A stretch of DNA of 64,000 nucleotides from Tigheibacillus halophilus (lineage in GTDB: Bacteria > Bacillota > Bacilli > Bacillales > Amphibacillaceae): positions 124,001 through 188,000 of the forward strand of contig NZ_JBHUIZ010000018.1 in the NCBI RefSeq assembly GCF_042683165.1. The letters run 5' to 3'. The notes under the pieces are model-generated. The model saw only the letters and a list, made by a program, of their open reading frames with translations, was not told the origin of the DNA and did not search any database. Shown one piece after another: positions 53,762-62,351 of the stretch. A program made the position numbers and the translations under genes. Within the stretch, counting starts at the first letter, position 1. Every line of letters begins with the position of its first letter.

Positions 53762-54238
53762 ATGGAAACTATTTTAAAATATATCGTGTTTCAATTGCAT
53801 GATCAGTCGTATGGGGTCGATGTCGGCCAGGTGTTATCCATTGAACGAATGGAGGAAATCACCCCTGTGCCTAAGACGTCTGAGTTTATCAAGGGTATTA
53901 TCAATTTGCGCGGTGAAACGATTCCAATCATCGATTTAAAAGAGCGTCTAGCATTGGAAACGAGCAATCCAACAGAGGAGAATCGTATCCTGATTGTCAG
54001 TGTGGATGATACACAAGTCGGTTTTATCGTGGATGCCGCAACTGATGTCCTGGATATTAACGACGAGCTCGTGGAGTCCGCACCAAGGATGGTTGGAGAT
54101 TTGAAAGGTGATTTTATGAAGGGTGTGGCCAAATTATCCGATCGATTGCTGATTTTACTGGATCTGGCAAAAGTTTTGGACTTTGCGGAATCAAATGAAG
54201 TGAAACAGATCGAGCTGCCATCCTCTTCCCAGGAGTGA
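53762..54238 (+). CDS. cheW: CheW-domain chemotaxis coupling protein
   Basis: The 158-residue single CheW domain has FQLHDQSYGVDVGQVLSIER and the conserved GIINLRGETIPIIDLKERL. CheW links chemoreceptors to CheA at the cell pole. No receiver domain is present, so it is not CheV. The ATG at 53762 follows GAGGAGG. It stands outside any flagellar operon, next to an EAL-domain gene. Confidence 0.88.
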   Translation: METILKYIVFQLHDQSYGVDVGQVLSIERMEEITPVPKTSEFIKGIINLRGETIPIIDLKERLALETSNPTEENRILIVSVDDTQVGFIVDAATDVLDINDELVESAPRMVGDLKGDFMKGVAKLSDRLLILLDLAKVLDFAESNEVKQIELPSSSQE

Positions 54239-54340
54239 ATAGCCATCGGCCGAATTCTCAATATACTCCAAATAGCCGGCAGCTTGCCCGTTTGAGATAA
54301 TGACGTTCATATAAAATATCGTTGATAAAGGATGATTTTT

Positions 54341-55057
54341 TTGAGTAATACTGCACTCATAGAAAGCGACTTCCCGTTTTTCCATGTATTTCAGCCGGTA
54401 ATGGATTTGAGAGATGATAGTATTTACGGATTCGAAGTATTGCTTAGATCACCCGATGGCAGAAACCCGGAACTTATTTTTGCTGAAGCGAAGGAGCAGG
54501 GGGGGTTGTTCGATTTGGATATACATTCTATATTCAAAGCCTGTGAAACGGGTATGAAGACGTTTCATGAAGTGAATTTGCTGCTCAATGTCTACCCCTC
54601 CACCATGGTTCACCCGGAATTCCTGCCGACCATGAGACAGATAGAAGAAATAGTGCAAATCAAACCGGAAAATGTCGTTTTGGAAATAAACGAATCGGAA
54701 AAAAAAGAACAGTTTTATATGTTGCAGACTGTGGTGAAACAGCTCAGACAAATGGGCTATCTGATTGCTCTTGACGATATTGGTAAGGGAGATGCGACAC
54801 TGCAGTCCATCATTGAGTTCGAACCGGATGTCGTGAAATTGGACAGATATTTCATGCGCGATTTGGCAGTTTCCCATAAGAAGCGCCGATACCTCAAAAA
54901 AATTATTGAAGTGTTTGGGGAAGACATGCACTTTGTCTTGGAAGGACTGGAAACCGCCGAGGATTTACGTATTTCGAAAGCGCTGGACATACCGCTCGGG
55001 CAAGGTTTTTATTTAGGAAGACCAGAGCCAACTTCCTTTTATAAAAATGAAGCATGA
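54341..55057 (+). CDS. EAL-domain cyclic-di-GMP phosphodiesterase
   Basis: The 238-residue protein is a stand-alone EAL domain. The key residues seem present: Glu32 in GFEVLLR (EVL in place of EAL), Asn in LLLNVYP, Glu in LEINESE, the Asp pair in ALDDIGKGD, Lys in VVKLDRYF, Glu in VLEGLET and Gln in PLGQGFYLGRP. It is therefore likely active on c-di-GMP. I chose the TTG at 54341 with AAAGGATG 6 bases upstream. Confidence 0.85.
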   Translation: MSNTALIESDFPFFHVFQPVMDLRDDSIYGFEVLLRSPDGRNPELIFAEAKEQGGLFDLDIHSIFKACETGMKTFHEVNLLLNVYPSTMVHPEFLPTMRQIEEIVQIKPENVVLEINESEKKEQFYMLQTVVKQLRQMGYLIALDDIGKGDATLQSIIEFEPDVVKLDRYFMRDLAVSHKKRRYLKKIIEVFGEDMHFVLEGLETAEDLRISKALDIPLGQGFYLGRPEPTSFYKNEA

Positions 55058-55058
55058 A

Positions 55059-55098
55059 AACACCTGGAAAAGAGCAATACTGCTTTTTTTCAGGTGTT
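55059..55098 (+). terminator. Terminator after the EAL-domain gene
   Basis: AACACCTG (55059-55066) pairs with CAGGTGTT (55091-55098); the inner AGCA/TGCT extends the stem. Confidence 0.75.
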
Positions 55099-55104
55099 AG
55101 CCAT

Positions 55105-55515
55105 CTATATTCCACTTGGAATCAATGCAATAAATAATGTCTCTGTATTGTACGAACCGCGATTCATCCTCCACGTTGCGAAATTAAGCCCAAGTGTATA
55201 AGTGCCCCAGCTGATATAAGGTACCATTCGTGTTCCAGCAAGTTTGCTTTTTGGGTAAAAGTAATACGCGTTTCAAGTAATAGCTGTCCATAGAATGATA
55301 TTTTGCAGCCCTCATGTTACATCAAGCGACGTCCAGACGACAGGAAAGATCCAATTTGGCGGAGCACATTTTGGTGTTTTGAGTCGTCTAAATGTTGTTT
55401 TAACGGATCTTGTAGCAATTGTTCCGGCAATCGTGCCTGCAACGACAGGAAGTGCGACGCTTGCTGCTAGTTTCCACTTGTTGTTCTTAATAGGCAAGCT
55501 GCCCCCTTCTTCCAT
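55105..55515 (-). pseudogene. tspO: Decayed tspO (TspO/MBR family)
   Basis: The N-terminal part (55515 to about 55315) encodes the TspO start, with VALPVVAGTIAGTIATRS and KCAPPNWIFPVVWTSL, the family's PPNW...VWT hallmark. The same frame then meets TGA, encodes LWTAIT, meets a second TGA, and continues with the family C-terminus (SKLAGTRMVPYISWGTYTLG, LNFATWRMN) to a TAG at 55105. About 40-50 central residues are missing. It is a pseudogene with an internal deletion and two in-frame stops. The original start was probably TTG 55497, with GGGGG upstream. Confidence 0.8.
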
Positions 55516-55840
55516 ATCTCACATTTTGAGAAAGCTGTCAGCTGTTATGATGAGCTTTCTTTTTAGCATTTCAGCTTAAACATGCATTATTTGCTTCAAC
55601 TGTCAGAAGTTACCGAGTCACCTTCGATAAACTTCATCTTTTGCTTTGCTGGGTGATGAAGGTCAGGAAATAAACATTTCATACCGCTGCTTATGATTTT
55701 TTGGGTCTTGAGAATAATAAGTGAAAGGCTTTAAAACAACTCAATAGAGATAGCTTAGAGCTTGAAAAGATGAATATGGCACCTTTATAAATTTGAACGA
55801 AGGGTGCAGGGTAAGAACGAGATGTTGTGGAGGGATTTGT
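55516..55840. other. 325-bp gap without recognisable genes
   Basis: Between the tspO remnant and the Fpg-like gene I see no ORF with a ribosome site, no repeat and no clear terminator. It may hold further decayed sequence. Confidence 0.5.
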
Positions 55841-56653
55841 ATGCCAGAACTTCCGGAAATGGAAAACTACAGAATACATTTACAGCAATTTATTACTGGA
55901 AAACGTATTGAGAAAATCAACATTAACCGGGAGAAATCCATCAATGAAACGCCGATGTTATTTAGGAAGCAGACCGAAAATCATCAAGTGACCGGTATGA
56001 AAAGAAGAGCGAAGTATCTTATATTCCATTTGCAAAATGGATCCAGTTTATTGCTACATTTGATGCTTGGGGGCTGGATGTTTTATGGCAGCAAAGCTGA
56101 AAAGCCCGACCATAAAACGCAAATTGAGATAGTTTTCGACACTGACAGTTATTTATATTTCTTTGGTCTTCGGCTTGGCTATCTCCATTTGCTGCCTGCT
56201 GACCAGTTGGAGAAAGAACTTTCCGAAATCGGGTCGGAGCCATTTGCAGGCAGCTTCTCTCAGGACTTTTTTACAAGTCAGCTGAAAGGTAAAAATGGGA
56301 AACTGAAAGCTGTACTGCTTGATCAGCATTTCGTTGCAGGGATTGGCAATCGCTATTCCGATGAAATCCTATGGTACGCGCAGCTGAATCCGCGCAGAAA
56401 AGCTAGTGAGCTTAATTGGTATGAGGCAGGAAGCTTATATCAATCCATTAAATATATATTGCAGCAAGCCATCCAAAGCGGCGGCTATATGGACAGACCG
56501 TTTTTTGCCGGCGACAATTTGACTGGCGGATACAAAGAAAAACTAAAGGTGCACGGCCGGCAAGGGAAGCCATGTCCGCGTTGCGGAACCCCTATTGCAG
56601 AAGAGAAAATAGCTTCGCGAAGAACCAGTTATTGTCCTGGTTGCCAACACTGA
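55841..56653 (+). CDS. Fpg/Nei-family DNA glycosylase
   Basis: The 270-residue protein starts with PELPEMEN, whose N-terminal Pro2 and Glu3 are the catalytic residues of this family. It has the H2TH region (AVLLDQHFVAGIGNRYSDEILW) and a C-terminal zinc finger (CPRCG...CPGC). It excises oxidised bases and cuts the abasic site. The ATG at 55841 follows GGAGGG. It is 23 bp upstream of an endonuclease IV-like gene. Confidence 0.9.
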   Translation: MPELPEMENYRIHLQQFITGKRIEKININREKSINETPMLFRKQTENHQVTGMKRRAKYLIFHLQNGSSLLLHLMLGGWMFYGSKAEKPDHKTQIEIVFDTDSYLYFFGLRLGYLHLLPADQLEKELSEIGSEPFAGSFSQDFFTSQLKGKNGKLKAVLLDQHFVAGIGNRYSDEILWYAQLNPRRKASELNWYEAGSLYQSIKYILQQAIQSGGYMDRPFFAGDNLTGGYKEKLKVHGRQGKPCPRCGTPIAEEKIASRRTSYCPGCQH

Positions 56654-56676
56654 GCAGACAGAAAGGAAAAGTTATT

Positions 56677-57510
56677 ATGAAATTTGGGTGTCATCTTTCT
56701 ATCCGAAACGGTTATCTCGGTGCAGCCCGGCAAGCGTTATCCATGAAGATGGATGCTTTTCAATATTTCCCGAAAAATCCCCGCAGCTTAAAAACCAAGC
56801 TGTTTAACAGAGAGGACGCGGCACTTTGCAAGCATTTCTGTAAGGCGCACGGTTTATCATCTATCGGCCATTCACCTTATCCGACAAGTTTGACACCGCA
56901 TGATATAGTGAGAAGAAAGCAGGTAATCGCATCATTATTGAATGATCTAGCCATCACGGACGCTTGTGGTTCTATCGGTATCGTTGTACATTTTGGCAAA
57001 GAAACCAGCAGGGGAAATCCGCTAGCAAGCTATCAGCTGATGATTGATGTGCTGAATGAAGTGTTGGAGGAATGGGACGGCAATGCAAAGATTTTATTGG
57101 AAAACCGGGCCGGTCTGCCGGGAACGATCGGAACAACCCTGGAAGAATTGGTCCAGGTGCGCAAGCTGTGTGATTTTCCTGAAAAAATTGGTTTTTGTCT
57201 TGACACATGCCATGCTTTTGCTTCTGGATTATGGAATGGTGATAATTGGGGAGAAGTACTGAAAAGAGGAAGAGAATTGGCGTATTTCGACGAGCTGCAG
57301 GTTGTCCATCTGAATAATTCCAAATACAGTACGCGTCAGGGGAAAGACCGCCATGCTCCCGTTTTCGGACCTGGATTTATTACAGAGGGGCAATTTGATG
57401 CACTTATGCAAACGCCGGAATGCAAAGATATTCCATTCATTTTGGAAACACCAAAAGAAATCATACCCCATGAAAAAGAAATCGCTATGCTGCAAAAAAG
57501 ATGGAACTAG
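56677..57510 (+). CDS. Endonuclease IV-like AP endonuclease (xylose-isomerase-like TIM barrel)
   Basis: The 277-residue protein has the AP endonuclease 2 metal motifs in order: GHSPYP, VVHFGK, LLENRAG, CLDTCHAFASG, VVHLNNSK and DRHAPVFGPG. All zinc-ligand regions of Nfo are present. The ATG at 56677 follows AAAGGA. With the upstream glycosylase it makes a two-gene base-excision repair unit: base removal, then abasic-site cleavage. Confidence 0.88.
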   Translation: MKFGCHLSIRNGYLGAARQALSMKMDAFQYFPKNPRSLKTKLFNREDAALCKHFCKAHGLSSIGHSPYPTSLTPHDIVRRKQVIASLLNDLAITDACGSIGIVVHFGKETSRGNPLASYQLMIDVLNEVLEEWDGNAKILLENRAGLPGTIGTTLEELVQVRKLCDFPEKIGFCLDTCHAFASGLWNGDNWGEVLKRGRELAYFDELQVVHLNNSKYSTRQGKDRHAPVFGPGFITEGQFDALMQTPECKDIPFILETPKEIIPHEKEIAMLQKRWN

Positions 57511-57699
57511 CAGCAAGGTTCTGTAGAGGCATGAAGATTATCCGTATCAGCATGCGTATCCTGAAATGCCTGGAGAAAATGTGTTTCAACTAGCATGCTT
57601 TCTACTTTAGTTCCCTTTGTGCTATCTCTTCTTGAAGCATTCACAGGTCCCGACAAACTTGATGTGAGCCGATTTTGTCTTTATGTTTGCGTTTTCTTA
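57511..57699. other. Gap before the PTS promoter
   Basis: I see no gene or clear terminator here between the endonuclease IV-like gene and the PTS promoter region. Confidence 0.5.
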
Positions 57700-57728
57700 T
57701 TGACAGGGTTATAGGCCAATGTTACTAT
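57700..57728 (+). promoter_or_regulatory. Sigma-A promoter upstream of the PTS antiterminator element
   Basis: TTGACA (57700-57705), 17-bp spacer, TACTAT (57723-57728). The transcript would start just before the RAT element. Confidence 0.65.
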
Positions 57729-57753
57729 AAAATTACAATATGAATAGTGATCA

Positions 57754-57832
57754 CATGTTACTGATACGAACAGGCATGGTGGTATGGTGAGCTGGATGGT
57801 GACTTCCTGCTTTATACCTCCATGTCTTTTTT
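57754..57832 (+). promoter_or_regulatory. RNA antiterminator (RAT) overlapping a terminator, PTS leader
   Basis: TGTTACTGATACGAACAGGCA (around 57755-57775) has the conserved halves of BglG/GlcT-type antiterminator targets (GTTACTG...CAGGCA). It overlaps the 5' arm of a terminator: CATGGTGGTAT (57775-57785) pairs with ATACCTCCATG (57814-57824), followed by TCTTTTTT. The PRD protein encoded downstream would stabilise the RAT hairpin and allow read-through when the sugar is present. Confidence 0.8.
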
Positions 57833-57840
57833 GGTATAAT
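57832..57840 (+). promoter_or_regulatory. Extended -10 element directly after the leader terminator
   Basis: TGGTATAAT is a perfect extended -10 (TGnTATAAT) right after the terminator's T run, about 90 bp before the EIIA gene. It could give basal transcription that bypasses the antiterminator. No good -35 is present. Confidence 0.45.
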
Positions 57841-57930
57841 AAATGTTCGTATTCCATGTGTGAACAACATAATGAAGGGAAAATTAAACATCATATAGTT
57901 GACTTAACAGCTAAGAAAGGATGAATTTCC

Positions 57931-58422
57931 ATGTTTAAAAATTTATTCAAAAAAAATCAGGCACAACAAATTTTGGCACCGTTAAATGGTGAAATCAAGG
58001 CGTTGGAGGAAGTTCCGGATCCAGTATTCAGCGAAAAAATGATGGGAGAAGGAATAGCGATCGTTCCTGCAGAGGGAAAAATCGTTTCTCCTATTGATGG
58101 AGAAATTGTACAGGTTCCAGATACGAAGCATGCAGTCGGCATGGTCGGCAAAGATGGTACTGAAATATTGATTCACATTGGACTGGAAACGGTCGAACTA
58201 AAGGGAGAGGGCTTCACTCCAAAAGTCCAGACTGGCGATAAGGTTACCGTCGGACAACCTTTAATGGAATTCGATTTGGAATATATTCAGGAGCATGCAA
58301 AAGACGTGATTACACCAATTGTCATTACGAACAGCGCAAATAGTGGAAAGCATTATACGATGACAAATGAAAATGAAGCAAAAGCTGGAGAAACTGTCAT
58401 TATCACCGTTTCTGAAAAATAA
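57931..58422 (+). CDS. PTS glucose-type EIIA component
   Basis: The 163-residue protein is a stand-alone EIIA-Glc domain with DTKHAVG (His67) and the phosphorylated His82 in LIHIGLETVEL. It takes phosphate from HPr and passes it to an EIIB domain. It is the first gene of a three-gene locus (EIIA, PRD antiterminator, EIICB) under a RAT/terminator leader. AAAGGATG precedes the ATG. Confidence 0.92.
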   Translation: MFKNLFKKNQAQQILAPLNGEIKALEEVPDPVFSEKMMGEGIAIVPAEGKIVSPIDGEIVQVPDTKHAVGMVGKDGTEILIHIGLETVELKGEGFTPKVQTGDKVTVGQPLMEFDLEYIQEHAKDVITPIVITNSANSGKHYTMTNENEAKAGETVIITVSEK

Positions 58423-58451
58423 AGTGATAGATAAAAGGATGTGGCTTTGAG

Positions 58452-59270
58452 ATGAAAGTGACAAAGATACTGAATAACAACGCTGTCATCATCAAAGATA
58501 GGGAATTGGAAAAAATAGCGATTGGCGCCGGAGTCGGATTCAATAAAAAGAAAAATGATCCTGTTAATCCGCAAAAAATTGAAAAGCTGTTTGTTCTGGA
58601 AGATAACGAAAAACTGGAGCAGCTGCTTTTGCGCATTCCCGAAGAGCATTTTCTCTTATCGGAAGAAATTATCGCGCATGCTGAATCCCAACTTGACGCA
58701 AAATTAAACAGCCATGTCCTTTTAGCTCTATCTGACCATATATCGTTTGCCATTGAAAGGGAGAAGCAGGGCATTCATTTAAAAAACAAGCTGCTTCAGG
58801 AAATTAAAATCTTATACCGGGATGAATTTCAAATCGGTTTGTGGGCGATCAAACATATTAAAGAAAAACTTGATCTTGATATGCCTGCGGATGAGGCTGC
58901 TTTTATTGCCCTGCATATCCATACCATGAAAATTCAAGGAGGTGATTTGCACGAAACAATCAGAGAGACAACGATTATCAGGGATATGGTGGAAGTAATC
59001 AAAAGCACGTTGCAAATTTCTATCCAAGAGGATGATTTGGCGTATGAGCGGCTGGTCACCCACTTGCGCTTCGCATTAAATCGTTCTAAACATTATGAAG
59101 TACATGCTATGGACGAAGAAATGCTGGAGATGATCAAGCGCAAATTCCAAGTTGCTTATGACTGTGCACTGCGCGTCAATCAACGGATTAAAAAGATTTA
59201 TCGGATTGAGCTTCCGGAAGAGGAGCTTGGCTATATCACGCTTCACATAGAAAGACTGCGGAAATATTGA
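58452..59270 (+). CDS. BglG/GlcT-type PRD transcription antiterminator
   Basis: The 272-residue protein has an N-terminal RNA-binding CAT domain (about 1-55), then two PRD domains (about 65-170 and 171-272) with the regulatory histidines in LALSDHISFAIER, ALHIHTMKIQ, THLRFALNR and ITLHIERL. PTS enzymes phosphorylate these histidines to switch it on or off. Its RNA target is the RAT in the locus leader. It lies between the EIIA and EIICB genes. Confidence 0.9.
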   Translation: MKVTKILNNNAVIIKDRELEKIAIGAGVGFNKKKNDPVNPQKIEKLFVLEDNEKLEQLLLRIPEEHFLLSEEIIAHAESQLDAKLNSHVLLALSDHISFAIEREKQGIHLKNKLLQEIKILYRDEFQIGLWAIKHIKEKLDLDMPADEAAFIALHIHTMKIQGGDLHETIRETTIIRDMVEVIKSTLQISIQEDDLAYERLVTHLRFALNRSKHYEVHAMDEEMLEMIKRKFQVAYDCALRVNQRIKKIYRIELPEEELGYITLHIERLRKY

Positions 59271-59336
59271 AATAATTTGTACCTTTTTGTTAACGCATAC
59301 ATTAGAGAGTCTATAGATTTCAAGGGGGAAATTTAA

Positions 59337-60785
59337 ATGATGAAAGCTCTGCAAAAACTCGGCCGGTCTTTGATGCTGCCAGTAGCGGTCCTTCCTGCAG
59401 CTGCTATTTTGGCAGGGATCGGGAACTGGATTTTAGGCCTGACAAGCGGAAGTGCAGCCAATGTAATCGGCACATTTCTATTACATGCTGGTACATCCAT
59501 ACTGGATCATCTCGGTATCCTCTTCGCAGTGGGTATCGCAATTGGCTTATCCAAGGACAAACACGGTGCAGCTGCACTCAGCGGATTGGTCGGTTTCCTG
59601 GTAGTCAGCAATTTGATTTCGACTGACACGGTTGCCGGATTGCTGGGAGTCGATGCTGCGGACGTTGATCCGGCATTCGCACAAAATGACAACGTCTTTA
59701 TCGGAATATTATCCGGGGTTATATCTGCCAGCATGTATAACCGTTTCAGCGGTGTCAAACTACCGGATGCACTGGCGTTTTTCAGCGGCAAACGGTTGGC
59801 TCCGATTATGGCGGCGGCAGCAATGGTAGTGATGGCTGCAGTTCTGTTTTTCGTATGGCCAGTTGTATTTGGCTGGCTGGTAGCGTTTGGTAAGGCAATC
59901 AGCAGTTTGGGCGCTGTGGGAGCCGGATTGTATGGCTTCTTCAACCGCCTGTTAATTCCGACTGGCTTACATCACGCATTGAACTCTGTGTTCTGGTTCG
60001 ATGTGGCTGGTATCAACGATATTGGCAATTTCTTGAAAGGCACTGGTGAAAAAGGTGTCACTGGTATGTATCAAGCAGGGTTTTTCCCAATCATGATGTT
60101 TGGTTTACCTGCAGCTGCTTTGGCTATGTACCATACGGCTAAAACGAAGCGGAAAAAACAAGCTGCATCCTTGATGCTGGCAGCAGCATTTGCAGCGTTT
60201 TTCACAGGAGTTACAGAGCCGCTTGAATTTTCATTCATGTTCCTGGCTCCTGCACTGTATGTCGTTCATGCCATTTTGACAGGTCTGTCGCTGTTTATTG
60301 CGGCAACGTTCCATTGGACTTCCGGATTCGGCTTCAGTGCCGGATTGGTGGACTATACCTTAAGCTTTATCAACCCATTAGCTAATAAGCCATATATGCT
60401 AATCATACAGGGGCTCGTTTTCGCAGTGATTTATTACTTCCTGTTCCGTTTCTTGATTACAAAATTCAATCTGAAAACGCCTGGTCGTGAAGATGAACAA
60501 GAAGTTGCAGAAGAAGATAATGTTCCTGGAGCAAGCGATGATAAATTCGCTATAATGGCTGCCAAGATTTATGACGGACTTGGCGGAGACCAAAATGTTG
60601 ATGCTGTGGATTACTGCACGACACGATTGAGAGTGGAAGTGAAAGATATGGACCAAGTAGATCAAGATAAAATCAAATCTACAGGTGTGCCTGGGATCAA
60701 TGTTGTTGGAAAACACAGTATCCAGGTTATTGTCGGCACAAGCGTACAATTTGTTGCTGATGAGGTGAATAAAATCAGGAAATAA
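59337..60785 (+). CDS. PTS EIICB component, N-acetylglucosamine/glucose type
   Basis: The 482-residue protein has an EIIC membrane domain (about 1-385, starting KALQKLGRSLMLPVAVLPAAAIL, with the TGVTEPLEFSFMF substrate-site loop) and a C-terminal EIIB domain with the phospho-cysteine Cys427 in DYCTTRLR. The sequence is closest in pattern to GlcNAc permeases of the NagP/NagE group. It lacks EIIA, supplied by the first gene. The sugar is inferred; no nag genes lie in the window. Confidence 0.9.
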   Translation: MMKALQKLGRSLMLPVAVLPAAAILAGIGNWILGLTSGSAANVIGTFLLHAGTSILDHLGILFAVGIAIGLSKDKHGAAALSGLVGFLVVSNLISTDTVAGLLGVDAADVDPAFAQNDNVFIGILSGVISASMYNRFSGVKLPDALAFFSGKRLAPIMAAAAMVVMAAVLFFVWPVVFGWLVAFGKAISSLGAVGAGLYGFFNRLLIPTGLHHALNSVFWFDVAGINDIGNFLKGTGEKGVTGMYQAGFFPIMMFGLPAAALAMYHTAKTKRKKQAASLMLAAAFAAFFTGVTEPLEFSFMFLAPALYVVHAILTGLSLFIAATFHWTSGFGFSAGLVDYTLSFINPLANKPYMLIIQGLVFAVIYYFLFRFLITKFNLKTPGREDEQEVAEEDNVPGASDDKFAIMAAKIYDGLGGDQNVDAVDYCTTRLRVEVKDMDQVDQDKIKSTGVPGINVVGKHSIQVIVGTSVQFVADEVNKIRK

Positions 60786-60802
60786 TGTGGTGTATGATGG
60801 AA

Positions 60803-60835
60803 AACAGTCTGCGGCCAGTTGCTGCAGGCTGTTTT
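60803..60835 (+). terminator. Terminator of the PTS locus
   Basis: AACAGTCTGC pairs with GCAGGCTGTT (one mismatch), followed by TTTTTG. Confidence 0.8.
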
Positions 60836-61041
60836 TGTTCAGTCAATTTATATCCAGCATATATCTTATTTTTAATATGCTAATATGCTATTTTGGACTT
60901 TCGCAGTGAAAATGATGGCAGCCTTTATCGGATTTTCTCGGTGAAAAATAGGATATGTTACAATGGCTGATGGGAATCTATAATGTGACGTTGGAATTTT
61001 TAGCATGAAAATTCGTTGGAAACGACAGGGGAGCAGAGAAA

Positions 61042-61272
61042 ATGTATCTAACCATTAAGGAAACAGCCGATTATCTATCTATAGAGGAAGGAACCGTAAG
61101 GGCACTGGTACTCCAGGGCAGAATACGTTCCATATTTGACGGGGAAACATACTTGATCAATCAAGAACAATTCACCACCCACTTTGAGCAGCTTGAGAAG
61201 TATAAAAAAATGTTGGAGGATTATTTGAATGAACCGATTCCAGAAGATATAGATGTGAAGGATGAAGACTGA
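61042..61272 (+). CDS. Excisionase/MerR-type helix-turn-helix protein
   Basis: The 76-residue protein starts with a HTH_17-type domain (LTIKETADYLSIEEGTVRALVLQGRIRSI) and has an acidic, coiled C-terminal tail. It would bind DNA as a small regulator. AGGGGAG precedes the ATG. No phage genes surround it, so the excisionase label refers to fold only. Function unknown. Confidence 0.8.
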   Translation: MYLTIKETADYLSIEEGTVRALVLQGRIRSIFDGETYLINQEQFTTHFEQLEKYKKMLEDYLNEPIPEDIDVKDED

Positions 61273-61482
61273 CATAAATAAAGGACGAGCGAATCTGATG
61301 GTGCCGTCCTTGGAACCGGTGGAAATTTGAGCGGGGGCGATAGATGTTTTAGACCAGGCGCCGGCGCTAATGAGCGATTAATCTTAGAAATGCGCGCCAA
61401 TGCCTGAAAGAGAACCAGGCAATGGCTGGAATTTTGTGTGCAACACCCTCACGATGGATTGCACAAGAATTGAAGTGCATGT
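61273..61482. other. 210-bp gap with several GC-rich hairpins
   Basis: AAGGACG (61281-61287) pairs with CGTCCTT (61305-61311) but without a T run; GGCGCCGGCGC and TGCCTG/CAGGCA stems follow. I see no ORF or clear promoter. It may end the HTH gene's transcript. Confidence 0.4.
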
Positions 61483-62172
61483 TTACCCAAGGATTTGTTT
61501 CACAGAGGCCACTTTAGTCTCATCGAGTCCTTTTTCAAAACTGCCGTTAACACGAAAACCTGAGCCGACATGATATTGGCTGGCACCTATTTTTTCATGA
61601 AGCGTACCGAGATTATTCGGTGTAACGCCGCTTCCAACAAGTATTTCTGGCCCATCCAATTCATGTGAAAGTGCTACAAGCTGCTGCAGCTCCTTGGTTG
61701 CTTGATCTGCCTTTTCTTTACCGCCGGAGGTTAAAATTCGCCGGACATGTTTGCTATATTTGGTCAATACATGATAGGCTTCCCATTGTGAAGATACTTG
61801 GTCGAATGCCCGATGGAAGGTAATGTCGAAATCCGGTGCATACTCGATCACCTCGGTTAAAAACGCCTCATCCACCTGGTGATCTGCTGTTATGGCACCG
61901 ATGACAATACGGTGGCCCCCTAAGGAGCGGATTGCTGAAATATCTTCTTTGATAGCCAGCAAGTCTGTTTCATCGTATGTAAAACCGAAGTTATGCGGTC
62001 GAACCATGATTTGAACGGGAATCCTGACAGTATCCAGGACAGTTTTGATGACCCCATAGCTTGGTGTCAGCCCGCCTTCCTGCATGGCGCTTACCAACTC
62101 TACGCGGTCAATCCCGAATTGCTCTGCTTGTTTTGTATCCTTGGCATTTAATGTAATTGCTTCTATTTTCAT
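61483..62172 (-). CDS. cutC: CutC-family protein
   Basis: The 229-residue TIM-barrel protein has GIDRVELVSAMQEGGLTPSYG, the IMVRPH segment, HRAFDQ and ILTSGG, all typical of CutC. The family was linked to copper homeostasis, but its biochemical role is unclear; the choline-trimethylamine lyase of the same name is unrelated. The ATG at 62172 follows GGAGGT. Confidence 0.88.
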   Translation of the reverse strand: MKIEAITLNAKDTKQAEQFGIDRVELVSAMQEGGLTPSYGVIKTVLDTVRIPVQIMVRPHNFGFTYDETDLLAIKEDISAIRSLGGHRIVIGAITADHQVDEAFLTEVIEYAPDFDITFHRAFDQVSSQWEAYHVLTKYSKHVRRILTSGGKEKADQATKELQQLVALSHELDGPEILVGSGVTPNNLGTLHEKIGASQYHVGSGFRVNGSFEKGLDETKVASVKQILG

Positions 62173-62351
62173 AACGAACACCTCCATCTTATTTTACCAT
62201 AGGGCAGGCTGAATTCTCCAAAAGTTTCATCCTGTCTGGTGGTAACCCCGCGTATTTGTGACAAGATTATGAGTAACAGACAGATATGCTTACAAAAAAC
62301 GGTCCATCGGCTAAAATGGTAGAAGAGTAGGTCAGGCTCCTGGAGGAAAAT

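Noticed and set aside
61042..61272. Excisionase as a sign of an integrated element
   Set aside because: No integrase, attachment-site repeats or other mobile genes nearby; the HTH fold is also common in ordinary small regulators.
61281..61470. GC-rich hairpins after the HTH gene as a riboswitch
   Set aside because: No adjoining gene on the plus strand that it could control, no promoter, and no known aptamer core recognised.
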